A DNA stretch of 64,000 nucleotides from Leptoclinus maculatus (lineage: Eukaryota > Chordata > Actinopteri > Perciformes > Stichaeidae), in assembly GCA_032191485.1 (NCBI GenBank), contig JAVDOI010000011.1, positions 22,855,887 to 22,919,886 on the forward strand, in the 5' to 3' direction. The notes beneath the pieces were generated by a model that did not search any database, was not told the origin of the DNA, and saw only the letters and a list, made by a program, of their open reading frames with translations. Position 1 is the stretch's first letter, and each line of letters starts with the position of its first letter. Shown here piece by piece: positions 26,356 to 38,730 of the stretch. Both the position numbers and the translations under genes were made by a program.

Positions 26356-27200
26356 CAGAGGTAGCCAACGCGGTGCCCGCACCTGGTCGCCCGCAGGGAC
26401 CACGTGAGTCGCCCGCAAGGCATGTTCTAAAGATAGCACTAGTATGAAGGCAAATCACTGTCAAAATCCGAGAGTGCAAATAAGATCCACGGGCGCGCGT
26501 GTGTAGAGGTCCTGGGCGTGCAAATTAAACAGCAGCGCTGTTCAATATTACTTTGACGAGTGCTTTCACATCACTCAGCGCATAATATCTCTGCTCGCGC
26601 GAGCAAAATTGCAGCCTGCGAGGAGAAAACCAAGCTTTGGGCACGAGGGACGTCCCCTATCACTGCTCTTCTGCTCGCAAAACTTTCACCTGCTCGCACG
26701 CGAGTAGTTTTTCTTTTTGACACTAAGTGGGCGCACCCAGTCACCATTGTATAACTACATTTAATTGGTTACAATCCTCGTCTTTGGATTGGCCGGATAT
26801 CACTCGGATATCAATCTTACATAACTGATAATTTGTATAAACATGAGACAGAGTTTATGATTTGTTCAGAAATGTTACAAAGGTAGTGGTTAGTACAAAC
26901 GAGACATGATGTGAAGATATGATGGTTAATGATTTCCTAAAAAATGTTAGAAGTGATCATTTGTACAAAAATATAACAGGTGTGATTTTGAACCAAATAC
27001 ACAATCATTGTTAATGATTATTGTGAGGAATAATTAACATCAACATGTGATCAGACAGTCTCTTCACATATATTATTATTATTATTATTAAAAGGTGAAG
27101 TCCTTTGTTATTCAGGAAGTTTCTATCAAACAAGTAGCCCTTCTTACTACTCAGTGCCTTTTGAAGTAGCTCTCAGTTTCAAAAAGGTTGGTGACCCCTG
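26356..27200. mobile_element. Non-autonomous hAT element (MITE), 845 bp
   Basis: The left end starts CAGAGGTAGCCAAC and the right end, read on the other strand, starts CAGGGGTCACCAACC. Both are flanked by the identical 8-mer gtctgggt (26348-26355 and 27201-27208), a perfect target duplication. There is no transposase frame inside. The right half (from about 27120) matches the widespread fish hAT end whose minus strand runs from CACCAACCTTTTTGAAACTG into a GAGCTACTT motif (recalled, not searched). It contains a short TAT-triplet run near 27068-27091. Confidence 0.9.
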
Positions 27201-27714
27201 GTCTGGGTTATTTCAAAAGTAAACAACAGCTGTTTCATACATGCTACGACTATTAACCCATGATGCTCGTTGACACAGACAGGTGATTTCTCACCAACTA
27301 CAAGAGCTGTGGTTTCAGATCACTTCATTACTCTGGCCACACGTGTTATTTCTCCCTGGAATTCCATGTGTAATGTTAGCTAACCAGAGCCGACAGATGT
27401 CTATCAATGTAGTTAAAGAAAAGTTTTAGAGATGGAAAGTGACACATACAAATGTACCTCTTTATTTTAGATAAAGGAGTGATGAGTTTTCTGCCCCTCT
27501 TCACTGCGCTACTTTAATTTGAAATGGTTGTTCTCAAGTCAGATTGTTTTCGGTTTTGTTTACTATTTGTTGTAAACAAAACCGCTCTTTACAGATCTCC
27601 ACTCTGTATCATGATGTCATTCAAAACAGTATCACGGTAGTTTGTGAAATAGTCAAAAAAAGTCAACTAATCGTTTTGTGAACAGGGACACGAATTGTCA
27701 ATTATTTTTTGTGT

Positions 27715-27950
27715 TGCTCAGAACTACTTTTTTATTTTGGGACAATATTACGTTAAAAACTAAAGTTAGTTTTAGGCAACAAAACCACTTAGTTAGGTTT
27801 TGGAAAAGCATCAGGGTTGGGCTCAAAATCCCTATGTACAGTTAAGTTTTGGCAACAAAACCACGTAATTAGGTTTAGGAAACAAAGTTACTTAATTTGG
27901 TTTAAGAAGACTGTCACGAACATTAGGCTTAGGCAACAAAAGCACAACCC
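27715..27950 (+). repeat. Dispersed family R5, copy 3
   Basis: Repeated blocks TTAGGCAACAAAACCACTTA and GGTTTTGGAAAAGCATCAGG show the family core, here tandemly re-duplicated about three times (CAACAAAACCACGTAATTAG and so on). Confidence 0.65.
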
Positions 27951-29130
27951 TTAAACCAATGCGGTGCCGAAGCCCAGTCTCAGGGTTGAAAGTCCTGTTT
28001 GGTGGATCCAACCACCTCTCCTCCCACCAACAAAATAGTCTTTTTGGATGTTAAATGCTACGTCACTTGCTCTGTAGTGGATGCCATGAAAAAAAGACAA
28101 TCCGTGTCCATGTACACAAAACCAATAGATAGCAGTTTGTGACTATTTCACGACCTGCCACGATACTGGGCTGTGTCATGTCCGTTGTGCCGTTTGCCAC
28201 ACTTTGCTCAGCCTTTGTGACTTCTGCTTCTTTCACTGTAAGAAAAAAAAAATGTATGGTTTGGTGATAGCCCAGTTTATAGAATTTTATAAACTTTTAA
28301 CTCTCTGCCAATTTGTTCCAGACAATGCAGGCTAGGATAGAGTAATATAGTCATTTCCAATGTGAGGCATTTCCTATGAAAGAAAACTGAATATCAGAAG
28401 AAGAATCAGAAGAAATGTATTCTTAAGTATACATTAGAACTCTGTTGGCCCAAGGCAAAATGATTGCCATTCACAGGCAGTATTGATCTTTTTCGTGACC
28501 TCTACAAAGAGGCCCAGGCCTCTTTAATTCATGCAGTATGCCCTGGGTCTGCCCCGAGCTTAGTAGCTGCTGGCAAATAATGTATCCTATTCTCTCACCA
28601 ACAAGCCCCTGAAGCACTCAGACATCCTGCCTTCCCTTTGCTGCAACCAAGAATATTAATCTAAAAACAAATATGAGCTGCTGGTGGATTCAACAATTGT
28701 TGAGCACTGTCCAAAAACATCACAAACATGTGTTGCAATTTACATATTTCCAGTTGTGTAGCCTAGTTTCAGTCCTCTGAGACACTGCCCACATCTCCAA
28801 TTTTGGGGATGGAGAAACAATCAAATATTCTGAGGTTCGTAGGCAGGATTAGGAACGGAAACATCATCTTCCTAGATAATTAGCTGCCTACATCCCTGAA
28901 AATGGATATATGTAAGTCAACTTAGAGAAGTATCAAGCATAAATCTGCACATTTCTTAGATCCTGAAAACGTTTATTGTTTCTATCAACCTCTACTGCAG
29001 CTTCCACTTCCACCAAGAATGAACATGGTGCAGCTTCACAGTGAGTTTCAGCTCATAGTTTAGCTGTCCGGCTCCAACTTTACTGTTCGGGTTCACTCTC
29101 ATCGCTCTCATAGTGTAGTTTTAGGCCGCA

Positions 29131-29195
29131 GAGCATTTACCAGCTGAAGAGCCAAATGTTTGCCTTAGGAGTTGGTAGAGACCAAAAACCGAGCT
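29131..29195 (-). repeat. Dispersed family R2, inverted piece
   Basis: On the minus strand it reads TTTTGGTCTCTACCAACTCC then AAACATTTGGCTCTTCAGCT, matching the order in 8671-8780. Confidence 0.65.
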
Positions 29196-30025
29196 AAAAG
29201 AGAGTGACTACTGGACAGAAACATGACGCTAAAAGGTGATGATATGTCATATGATATTAGTTATAGTTATCTGTTAGTAGTTATATGCAGCCCCCAAATG
29301 GACAAAAAAACATTTATTGCAGGTTTAAAATTATGTCTTCCTGTTCTTCCTCAGTGTCCCCATGTGCTGGCATGTGTTGTTTGTTTTGTTGTTTTCAACT
29401 ACCACTTGGGAAAGCCAAAGTGGGACATTTACAAATCCTTTAATGTTCCCAAATGACAAATTGCTGCCCCCCCCCACCCCAATCCTACAATGTTTATAAT
29501 GCTTAATTTCATAAGGGCTGCTGCGATCTGTCTTTTACCTGTCGCTGTTCAAAACGGAATGCGTGGGTTTGTGTAAACCAGAGAGAGGGGGCCACCTGGA
29601 GACTCTGCTATAAAACCAAAGGTGAACAGACGTTAAAGGTGGAATAACATTCTCTCTCAGGAGATCATAACTGTAAAATAACGTTGTCTGAGACACGAGG
29701 CGCGGCGAAAGAACGATGTGTGCTGGGAGAAGGAGAGAGAAATGAAAGCAGGTGGGTGGGAAATGGAGAGAGAGGGAAGGGTAAAGAGAGAGTCGGGGAG
29801 AAAGTTCAATTGGAGGGATTGGGGAGAAAGGCTAAATAAACGGAGAGAAAAACAGGGGGGAGCTGAGAGAGAGTGGGAGGGGAAAGTAGAGAGAGAGAGT
29901 TGGAGGAGAAAAGAAAAGCAAAAAAATCCAATTTCTCTGCAGGTATAAGGACCTCAGGAGGGGGAGAAGGCATGCTGCGACTGCCCAAGACCCTCTCTCT
30001 CTACATCCACTATGATTAGGTCACC

Positions 30026-30062
<37 letters not shown>

Positions 30063-30445
30063 CACTTAGAGCGAAATTGATACACACAGTGAGAGGTCTC
30101 AGTTTATTTTTTGAGACTGGCACACTGTGAGAAAGACTTTGCACCAAAACTAATCTGTAACACTCGACTATCTGTGAGAGTCGGGCAGAAAGAGAATCAA
30201 AAAGTCGGTGGGAACACACACACACACACACAACCAGAGTAGAGGACGAAGAAAGAGAGGCAGAGGAGAAACTGAACAAAATAATGAGTGTTATATAGTG
30301 AACAAGGTAGCGTGAGATGAGAGATTTCATGCTTCTGGCTTTACCCACTCGTCACTTCAAAACACTGCATTAGATGGAAATGTAACATGTTCTCTGTGGG
30401 GAGAAAGGGAGTGACTAGCTGGACCCTGGGATATGGTTTGTGAAT

Positions 30446-30478
<33 letters not shown>
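30446..30478. repeat. (GGCT)n microsatellite
   Basis: About eight copies of the tetranucleotide GGCT. Confidence 0.98.
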
Positions 30479-30886
30479 AACTGTGTGGGTGAGTGGTTGT
30501 TTCATTTGGTGACATCTTGGCCGGACATTTGGGCTGGTAGCGTCGTTGGCTGCTTGTTTTCTTCTTGGCAAGGTGGCAGGCAGTTTTTCTGGATGTTTGA
30601 CTTGATTGGTTGTTAGACTGGCTTGGTTTTGCTCTCTGGCTAATTGACTTGGTAAGCGGTAGCGCCGTCCTCACCAAGAAACACAAGCCTGTATTTTTGT
30701 TCTTGCTGGAACACCGACAATAAGCAGCAACGTCCCTGGTTGGAGTCTGATTGGGGGCCTATGCCGAATGTAATTCGTCATCTCTCACTCCCCTTGTTTC
30801 TTTAAAAGCTGGAGCCAATTCAGAAACTTAGGGACCTTAACTGCATAGTCGATCGGGGGGGGCCAGGGTCTAAATTTGGTTCCTAA

Positions 30887-31492
30887 AGCATAGTTTATAC
30901 TCGCCGTATGGTGCGAGGCGCGCCAGCAAATCACATAATCACTGCCAGCGAGTGGGGCGTGCACCTTTACGTTTTTGTAACTTGGCGAGCGCGATCATGT
31001 GACTGTCACAAATAGTTGACTGATAAAAACTCTATTTACATTTCTAGGGATTATACAAAGAAGGCCCGTTCACTTTTAAATACTTAAGAAACAGGAGGTC
31101 TTAAAAATCTTAATTTGTGTAAATATTTCACAACCAAACCAAAAGCCAAACAGGATATTCAACCTTCGTTTCTTTACAATGTATGTAATACTTGACTTTT
31201 TTCTTTACAGGGCTTGTACAAAGGCAATAAAGTAGTCTATGAATATGAGAAATGAGTTTACAGATAATTACAATCCCTCCTCGGTGGTGGAGGTTGATTT
31301 ATGGCCTTTTGCAAATTATACAACAGTATAGGCGTATTTCTGGGTTACACTTGTTAAGATTCTTCACAGTAAATGTTTGTTTGTACGTCATGCACAGCAC
31401 ATAGAGTACAAACGCCTCCGTACATACTTTAGGCTTGCGTGCCATCTGCGGAGGCTCTCGCTACGGCGCAAAACGTGAGTATAAACAAAGCT
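30887..31492. mobile_element. Harbinger-like MITE, 606 bp
   Basis: The left end AGCATAGTTTATACTC and the right end read on the other strand, AGCTTTGTTTATACTC, are inverted repeats matching at 14 of 16 bases, with further similarity inward. Both ends abut TAA (30884-30886, 31493-31495), a 3-base TWA duplication characteristic of PIF-Harbinger. There is no coding sequence. Subterminal GC-rich blocks (GGTGCGAGGCGCGCC, GGAGGCTCTCGCTACGGCGC) stand out from an AT-rich centre. A related fragment lies at about 13668-13712. Confidence 0.75.
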
Positions 31493-32758
31493 TAAGCCAT
31501 TGATCCTTGCCCTTGTAGTAGTACTTCCTGATTGCCCAGGTACTATCGGATACACTTAAGCCAGCGCTGGTCAGGGATATCACAAGAACCGATACTTTGG
31601 TTACCAAGCTGATGCCAAAATCCTGAAAACTTTCTTGTCTTTCTACTGTACTGTAGGTCAGGGTTCGAAAATAATGGCATACCGTCGTCCTGGGGTAAAT
31701 AGAAAATGTCCCTGATGATGCTGCATTATGAATAAATCTGTGTTGCAATCAACAGGAGAAGAGCTAGTAACGTTAGCTGTTGGTGGCCGGTGGGAAGTTC
31801 AGTGCTGCTTAGCTAAATATCAAAGCTAACAGCTAATGCACAGCGGTAGCGGTGAGGTTTCAGTGCTTGACGAGGAACTTGAGGCAGCTCATCAGGGATT
31901 CAAAATAAATTTGCACAAAACTGTAGTGTATGTTGAAGTACATGACATGTATTGCTTTACTTGTTTTTTATTGTGGTATTGAATTAGGTATCAATAAACT
32001 TTCGCTGATATTGGTATCAACTACTGAACTTCTGGTTTTGCGCCCGGTTAGGTCGACGGGTGGACCTTTTTTTTCATCTTAAATGTATTATGTAGTTGAT
32101 TCCGAGTTCCAAAAAACAAGCTGTCAATGTGAACAGAGCGAGCAAAAAACAACACAAAACTTAATTTGCAATCGCATTCTGAGGCAAAAAATAAATATCC
32201 ATAAACCACTTAGCATACTGTTGCTATTATGGAGACAGACACTCTGGAGTCTTAAGTCTCCTTTTTATTCACCCCTACATCTCTCTGGTCTCCTTGGCGC
32301 CAGTTCGTTACATCCAACTCAATGAGCAGAGTCGCTCCACGGTAATCATGATGAGGACTGTGTTGCTGTTTATTTGTAAGTGAAAAGTGCATTACAAACA
32401 ACATTTTTAAATCCATTATCAGAGTAATTTCCCTTATCTTCACAGACATGATCGAAATGCAAAAAGGAATGACTTTTATTTCATAGTTTAGTTCTGTTTA
32501 GACTTTAGTTATTGTGCATCCAATTCAGTATGTTTCATGCCTAAATTGGTGCCTTTGTCAGGGATAAAAATCATGGCCAGATTGCACCAAATTGCACCAT
32601 TGGAAAAAATAATGATTGCCTGACCACTCTTCATCACACAACCTGGACACCAATTAATAAAGTAATGTTAATCTCACCAGGACTCTTTATTATAGAGAAA
32701 TCAAATTAAATAAAACATCAACCACTATTTCACTGACATTTTGCATTGTGAGCGAAGC

Positions 32759-32763
<5 letters not shown>

Positions 32764-32812
<49 letters not shown>
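32764..32812. repeat. (AT)n microsatellite
   Basis: About 49 bases of alternating A and T. Confidence 0.99.
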
Positions 32813-33948
32813 GTAATGGAGACACGGCTGAACTCTGTTCAAAAAGGGGCATATGTTGACATTTTCCTTGAAGGGTGACTTTTTGTGGTCGTATGACTAA
32901 TGACCGTCCTCTGTTAGAAATCAAGGCAGCGGTACAGTAGGCGGACACTTTTTGACCTTAGGGAGGAGTTCAAGATGGATGATTGGGTCAATCAACAGAT
33001 TTTTACACTGGGGACCATAATCCTCATCTGGTCTCTTAACAGTGTATTCTTTATGACCTTTTGAATGGATGGAAGGAAATGACCTGTGCCAGTGCCCTTT
33101 ACCTAACCCAATCTAACCTTAACCAAGTAGCTTTAGCTGCATGAATTTAACCAAACCATAACCCCATCAAGAAATGCTCTTGTGGGTTATTATGGAAGGC
33201 ACTGACAAGCAACCAATGCACTCAGATGTTCCCCCTGTGGTACTGCTAGTAAGATGAGCCACCTGTCTCTCTTTGCATTAGAGGATGAATCTACCCTCTA
33301 TGGACACTCACACACAAGAAACACACAGATAGTTGTAGCAAAGGGTGTTTCCTAATGCCAGCCAAATGTTTAACCTTTCTCCCTATCAGATTAACAGATG
33401 TTGAAGCAGGAGATACAGAAGGAGAGCGGAAAGAGGAAGAGATGAAGAGAAATAGAGGGAGTAGGAGAGTAAAACAGAGAGGCGGGGAGAGCAAAATGGG
33501 AGCAGAGAAGGAGAGAACGGTCATTTGAAGTTTCATTTGGCAGTCCTCTGTGACTTGGCAGCCGCTGATTCGGTAGCCCTCTCTTGCCAACGTGAACCAA
33601 CATGTGCCAGTGCATGCCAACTTGAGCCAATGCCTGCTGCCCTGGCCGGTCTTTAAAAAACAAAAAAGTAGGCCTTAGTTTTGACGCTTTGATGTTCAAG
33701 GGGTTCTAGGTTGCTCTGAAATGCAATCTGACTTGGTGGAGATATGGAGGGAAGGACTACGTCAGAGGAGAAAGGAGGGCAGAGCAGGTTGTGTGAAAAC
33801 CAAGCAGCCTAAGGGTCAGTGCGAGTGAGTGCTACAAAGACTCCTCTGTGTAGCAAAGGTGGTGTTTTGATCCACACAACAACCATGCCTCTTGCCTAAG
33901 TGCCCTTCAAGAACACACTGACCAGCACGAAAGACATGGCGAGCATGA

Positions 33949-33981
33949 TTTCACCCAAGAGATTTATACTCTTGGGTGAAA
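33949..33981. repeat. 13-bp perfect hairpin with 7-nt loop
   Basis: TTTCACCCAAGAG, loop ATTTATA, then CTCTTGGGTGAAA. The stem has no mismatch. No promoter or downstream T run identifies it as a terminator, and no function is claimed. Confidence 0.95.
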
Positions 33982-34141
33982 CTTTTGGCCAAAGCGACAT
34001 ACAAAAGAGGTTCAATCCAAAGACTTCAAGAGTTAGTGCTGCAACACTCTCATGTTCCACCTGAAAAAAAGTGGCAGGCGATGGATAAAGTAAATAATAG
34101 GAAAAGAGAGAGTTTATAGGGTGAGCATAGACTGAAAATAA

Positions 34142-34472
34142 GAAGTGGGCGTAGTCACCGTGGAGGCAACCCTTTTGTTTTTGCCCCTCGCCATCTTGGT
34201 TTTTGTCCGTCACCATCATGTCTTTTTTTGCAACAAGAAGAATTACAAAAAAAAAACACGCTGTGAAATGAATAAAGTTCTAAGATGAAAACATGGACAA
34301 CTCCGAGACCGGACAACGCTGTGGTAGCGACCAGTCAACCACCTAAAGCATACCCTGTGTTATGGTCTGTTTGACTCTAAATGGACCATCATTTACTAAA
34401 TAAACATCATGCAAGTTTCAGGAACTTTAGCATTGGCTTCATTTTCCAGAGCCACAGAATACTGCCTGAGGG
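34142..34472 (+). repeat. Dispersed family R3, copy 2
   Basis: GAAGTGGGCGTAGTCACCGT, TTTGACTCTAAATGGACCAT, TAAACATCATGCAAG and GCATTGGCTTCATTTTCCAG parallel 11853-12332 in the same orientation, with a shorter middle. Confidence 0.75.
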
Positions 34473-36187
34473 TGAGCAAGTACTTTAAGTGATCTTTGAC
34501 GTCAGAGAGGAATTCTGCTTACTGTCTACGAATGAATCCAAAAGTATTCCAAAGATTGAAATCAGTCATTAATGCTTTGGTGCCATTTCCCTTTATCAAA
34601 GAAACATGTAGTCTTTAGTTGGCAATCAGCTTGTCGACTATCTAATAGTCTAAATCTCATCATTCTCTCTGAAATGTTCCATTGTCTACCTTGACATTTA
34701 AGTGTTATTTAATTTGCACTGTAGTAGGACTGCCACAGCATTTAATTAATGGAATACATGTCAAAATCAATAGTTTTTAAAAACTGAAATTGTAAAAATC
34801 AAATGTTCATTAAGTGAGAAAAAATAGACCCCTTTGTGTACACTTCCATAACCCGAAAGCCCCAGATCAGAGGCAAATCCGCATCGGCTCAGCGCTCGCC
34901 AATCGGTGCTCGAGCGCTATGTGTGAACTGTTCAAAGACGCATTGCAGGCACATCTCAGATATCTAGCATGCTAAAAATATGGATCTGTCAGCAAGTCTA
35001 TCAGGGAGCTACAGCCAATGAGAGCCCAAAAGCACGGGTTGAGGGGGAACCTGGCAGAGTTAACTGTAGGTGTTGCAACACGGACCGAAGTTGGTGTTGT
35101 TGGATGTTTGCATGAATAAACGTAATGCATAACAATAGGGGTAGTAGTAAAGGTGTATGGAAACAGGCCATTATGCGAACACATGCTCCGACGACAACAT
35201 CAACATGCATGACTACACTGTCTGTCATGTAGTGCGAAAATCACAACAACTTCAAGACTCTTGATTACAAGACAGCAAGTCATTGTGAAGTTGGCTTTAA
35301 GGCAAAGAAACTGATTTTAAGTATTCATTACAGTGAAAACACATAGATATATAAACATGACTACACAAAGAAGTATGTGAACTTGAACAGTCCCACACAG
35401 GCACAGAGAATCAAGCTTGCACAAACTTCGTTTCAAATACAGGCCTGGGGGTGAATGCACTTAGTACTACACACAAACACACATTCAGTGAAGTCACCTT
35501 GGCCAGGTGACGCTGCTTACACATTACACATTGGAATCACCAGTTAACCCAACCTGATAGAAAAACCAGAAAACCCCCCTCTTGCTGTGCGGTGACAGTG
35601 CTAACCACTGTGCTGCCACTCGTGTAGAGCATCATTAAAACCCCACTGATGCTCCACAGCTTTTTCATTGCTGCCATTTGGTGGAAAGTGTGGAAACTAA
35701 ACATTGAACAAAGCTTTGCACAAGCAGAATTTAAGACCTCACTCAATAATGTAACACAGCACAGCTTGTGTGCATGCATCCTTATTTAGACGCATTTGTG
35801 TTCAGATCTTTGCATGCACAGACATGTGTTGTGTTGTGTGTGTGTGTGTGTGTGTGTGTGAAAGTCTCAGCATGCGCAGGTGTCTACGCTCCCTCTCGCT
35901 GCCAGTTAGTTAGATTGATAGTCAAATTAATCCGCCGCTCCGTCCAGGTATAAACACGCTGCCTGCTGGCCAGGATACATCCCCCTCTATTAGCGCCATA
36001 ATTCAACGCACCCTCTAGCTGCCTGCCCCGATCATGGGAGGGTAATTGCAGGGAGGGTGCGCTTGATTTATTGATGAGGAGGATATGGCAGATTACAGGT
36101 TGATTTGGAGATTAATTCATGGCTCATTTTGCATTTTATGTAATTGGAATTTGTGGTTTTTTTTTTCTTTCCCTCAGAGCAAAAGCA

Positions 36188-36221
<34 letters not shown>

Positions 36222-36724
36222 GCACAAAGATGAAGTACAAGCAGTCAGCCAAAGTGCAGAGCGCTTGGAGTTGTGCTGTAGGAGTGATGCTGCTCTGCCC
36301 GGGGACACTTTGGAAGTGATCGTGGACACAGTAGCAGATGTACAGCAATCCCATCAAATTCTGATCAAAGAGCAATGACGGAAAGAAAAAAGACATGATA
36401 GCCTCACTACATAATGCTGTCTGTGTGCCAGTACGATAGCCTCAAACGCTACTGTCAACTCGCACATGAACTTCTGAGACGAAGACTGCGAGGAATGGAG
36501 GGGAAACTAATCCAATTAGCGGACCGTCATAATTTGTAGTAAAGAATTTGTTGCATGCTTTTGAAGCTGTAAATTGTGAAATTCATTTTACAACAATGCG
36601 ATTTGAAGTAGTTTTATTTGCTTCCTTTTCAGTTGCCGGTCGGGGTTGCCAGTTGCATTGATTGATGTTTTTGCTCTCACCTGACATCTGTTTCAGCATG
36701 GCAACACATTCCTCATTCATGTTG

Positions 36725-36763
<39 letters not shown>

Positions 36764-36926
36764 CAGATAATATGCACGTAGCAGAAACCCTGATATCCCA
36801 TGCTTTATTCATAGCTGTCTTCGAATGCAAATACAGACGACCCAACTGTACCCTTTCTCAGCCATGTTACAAAATAACAAGCCACACCCAGCAGAACACA
36901 CACACACACACACACGTTTGTTTGTG

Positions 36927-36958
<32 letters not shown>

Positions 36959-38108
36959 GTGTACCAGACTTGAGCTTAACTTTAAAATTGCTGATAACAA
37001 AAGGGTTATGAATGTCAGCCACTCACATTAGACACAGAATGGCATCCACAAATCTTTCCTTTCACCTTTTAAATCTCTTTTTTCACCTCATTCATTTCCA
37101 GGAGGACAGGACACAGCTTTACTGGACAGGTTTTCACTAGCATTAAATTGACAAGTTAGGCCAAATTTATTTGTGAGGCATGTTTGCCAAAACAGGTCTG
37201 ATACCTATCCCGCGAGTCCTGCACGGAGCAGCAGAGGACACACATTTAGAAGACCATGAGAGATAGTGGTGCAACCCATCATAAAACCCACAGGTTCGGA
37301 TCGTATCACGGATCAGATCAGCAAATAGAACCTTTAGAGATCCATGATCACATTGTTTGCCGCTGATATTAATTGCTGATCATTGATAATCCATATTGGC
37401 AGATACAGATCCCTTTGTTTGATTATAGCAGCTGGTCTACAAGGCTGCAGACTATTTATTGTTTGTGTCACTGCCCAAAAAAATTATTTCAACTGCTCTG
37501 AAGTCAGTGTAAACATCAAATATTCTAAATTGTATCCTTTTACTTTGTTGTAGTAATTCATAGTGTTTTTTTCCTTTTAAAAATACACATTTTTGTAATT
37601 CTCTCACCAGCACTACATTTTAAGAGATTACATGTGAACACATCTTAATAACGTTATAATTTACCTTCGCCCAATACTAATTTTTACCGAACTGAGTCTG
37701 AATGCATCCTAATGTAACTGAACGGAACCTTGTTCGTTAGCCGTTAGCGGTGCTGCTAACGTTACTAGCTCTCCTGTCAATTTAAACAGGGATTGGTTCT
37801 TTAGAATCAGAATCAGAAACAGCTTTATTGGCCATGTATGCCTGCGCATACATGGAATTTGACTCCGGTTACACATTACTCTCATCGTACATACACACAT
37901 AAAATATATACAATAAACAAGAGAAATGTAAAAAACAAGGACATTAAAGACAAAGTAGAACAGAGAAACTAAGCATAAACATTTAACATTGAAGTACTAT
38001 GTACAATATAAATATATATAAAGAACAACAACAATGACAATGGATTCGGGATATTAGTGCAGAAGGTGGAAATAGTGCAAATGAAGATGCAATATGTCTG
38101 ATTAATTG

Positions 38109-38730
38109 TTAATTGTTCATGAGAGTGACGGCCAGTGGAAAGAAGCTGTTCCTGTGTCTGGTGGTTTTGGTGTACAGTTCTCTGTAGCGCCTACCAGAGG
38201 GGAGGAGTTGGAACAGCTTGTGTCCAGGGTGTGATGGGTCTGCAGTGATCTTTCCAGCCCGTTTCCTGACTCTGGAGGTGAACAAGTCCAGGATGGAGGG
38301 CAGGCTGGAACCAATGATCCTCTCTGCAGACCTGACAGTCCGTTGTAGTTTGTTTCTGTCCTGTTTGGTGGCCGATCCAAACCACACAGTGATAGAGGAA
38401 CAGAGAACAGACTGGATGATGGTGGAGTAGAAAAGAATCAGCAGCTCCTGAGGCAGGTTGTACTTCCTGAGCTGGCGCAGGAAGTACAACCTCTGCTGGG
38501 TCTTTTTCTTGATGGTGTCGATGTTGGGGGCCCACTTCAGGTCCTGGGAGATTGTGGATCCCAGAAACCTGAAGGTCTCCACAGCAGACACCGTGCTGTT
38601 GAGTATGGTGGGGGGGGGGGGGGGGGCTCCTCCTGAAGTCCACTGTCATCTCCACAGTTTTGAGCTTGTTCAGCTCCAGGTTGTTCTGACCACACCAGAG
38701 GACCAGCTGTTCAACCTCCCGCCTGGAAGT
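38109..38730 (-). pseudogene. LINE ORF2 C-terminal region
   Basis: The minus strand encodes NNLELNKLKTVEMTVDFRR, then a poly-C tract (38609-38626) that shifts the frame, then SAVETFRFLGSTISQDLKW, LYFLRQLRKYNLPQ, LLILFYSTIIQSVLCSSITV and a basic tail ending in FPLAVTLMNN and stop. This is the standard C-terminus of fish L2/CR1-group reverse transcriptases. The 160-codon frame from 38591 to 38109 is the longest intact piece of the element. Confidence 0.85.

Noticed and set aside
31567..32035. Possible hAT-like element with GGTACCAA-type ends
   Set aside because: Similarity of GATATCACAAGAACCGATAC to known termini is suggestive, but no duplication or matching right terminus could be fixed.
37262..37330. 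Start of another hAT element (GTGCAACCCATCATAAAACC and following text)
   Set aside because: Recalls a known fish hAT end, but neither a terminal CAG/TAG boundary nor a right end was found, so it was not annotated.
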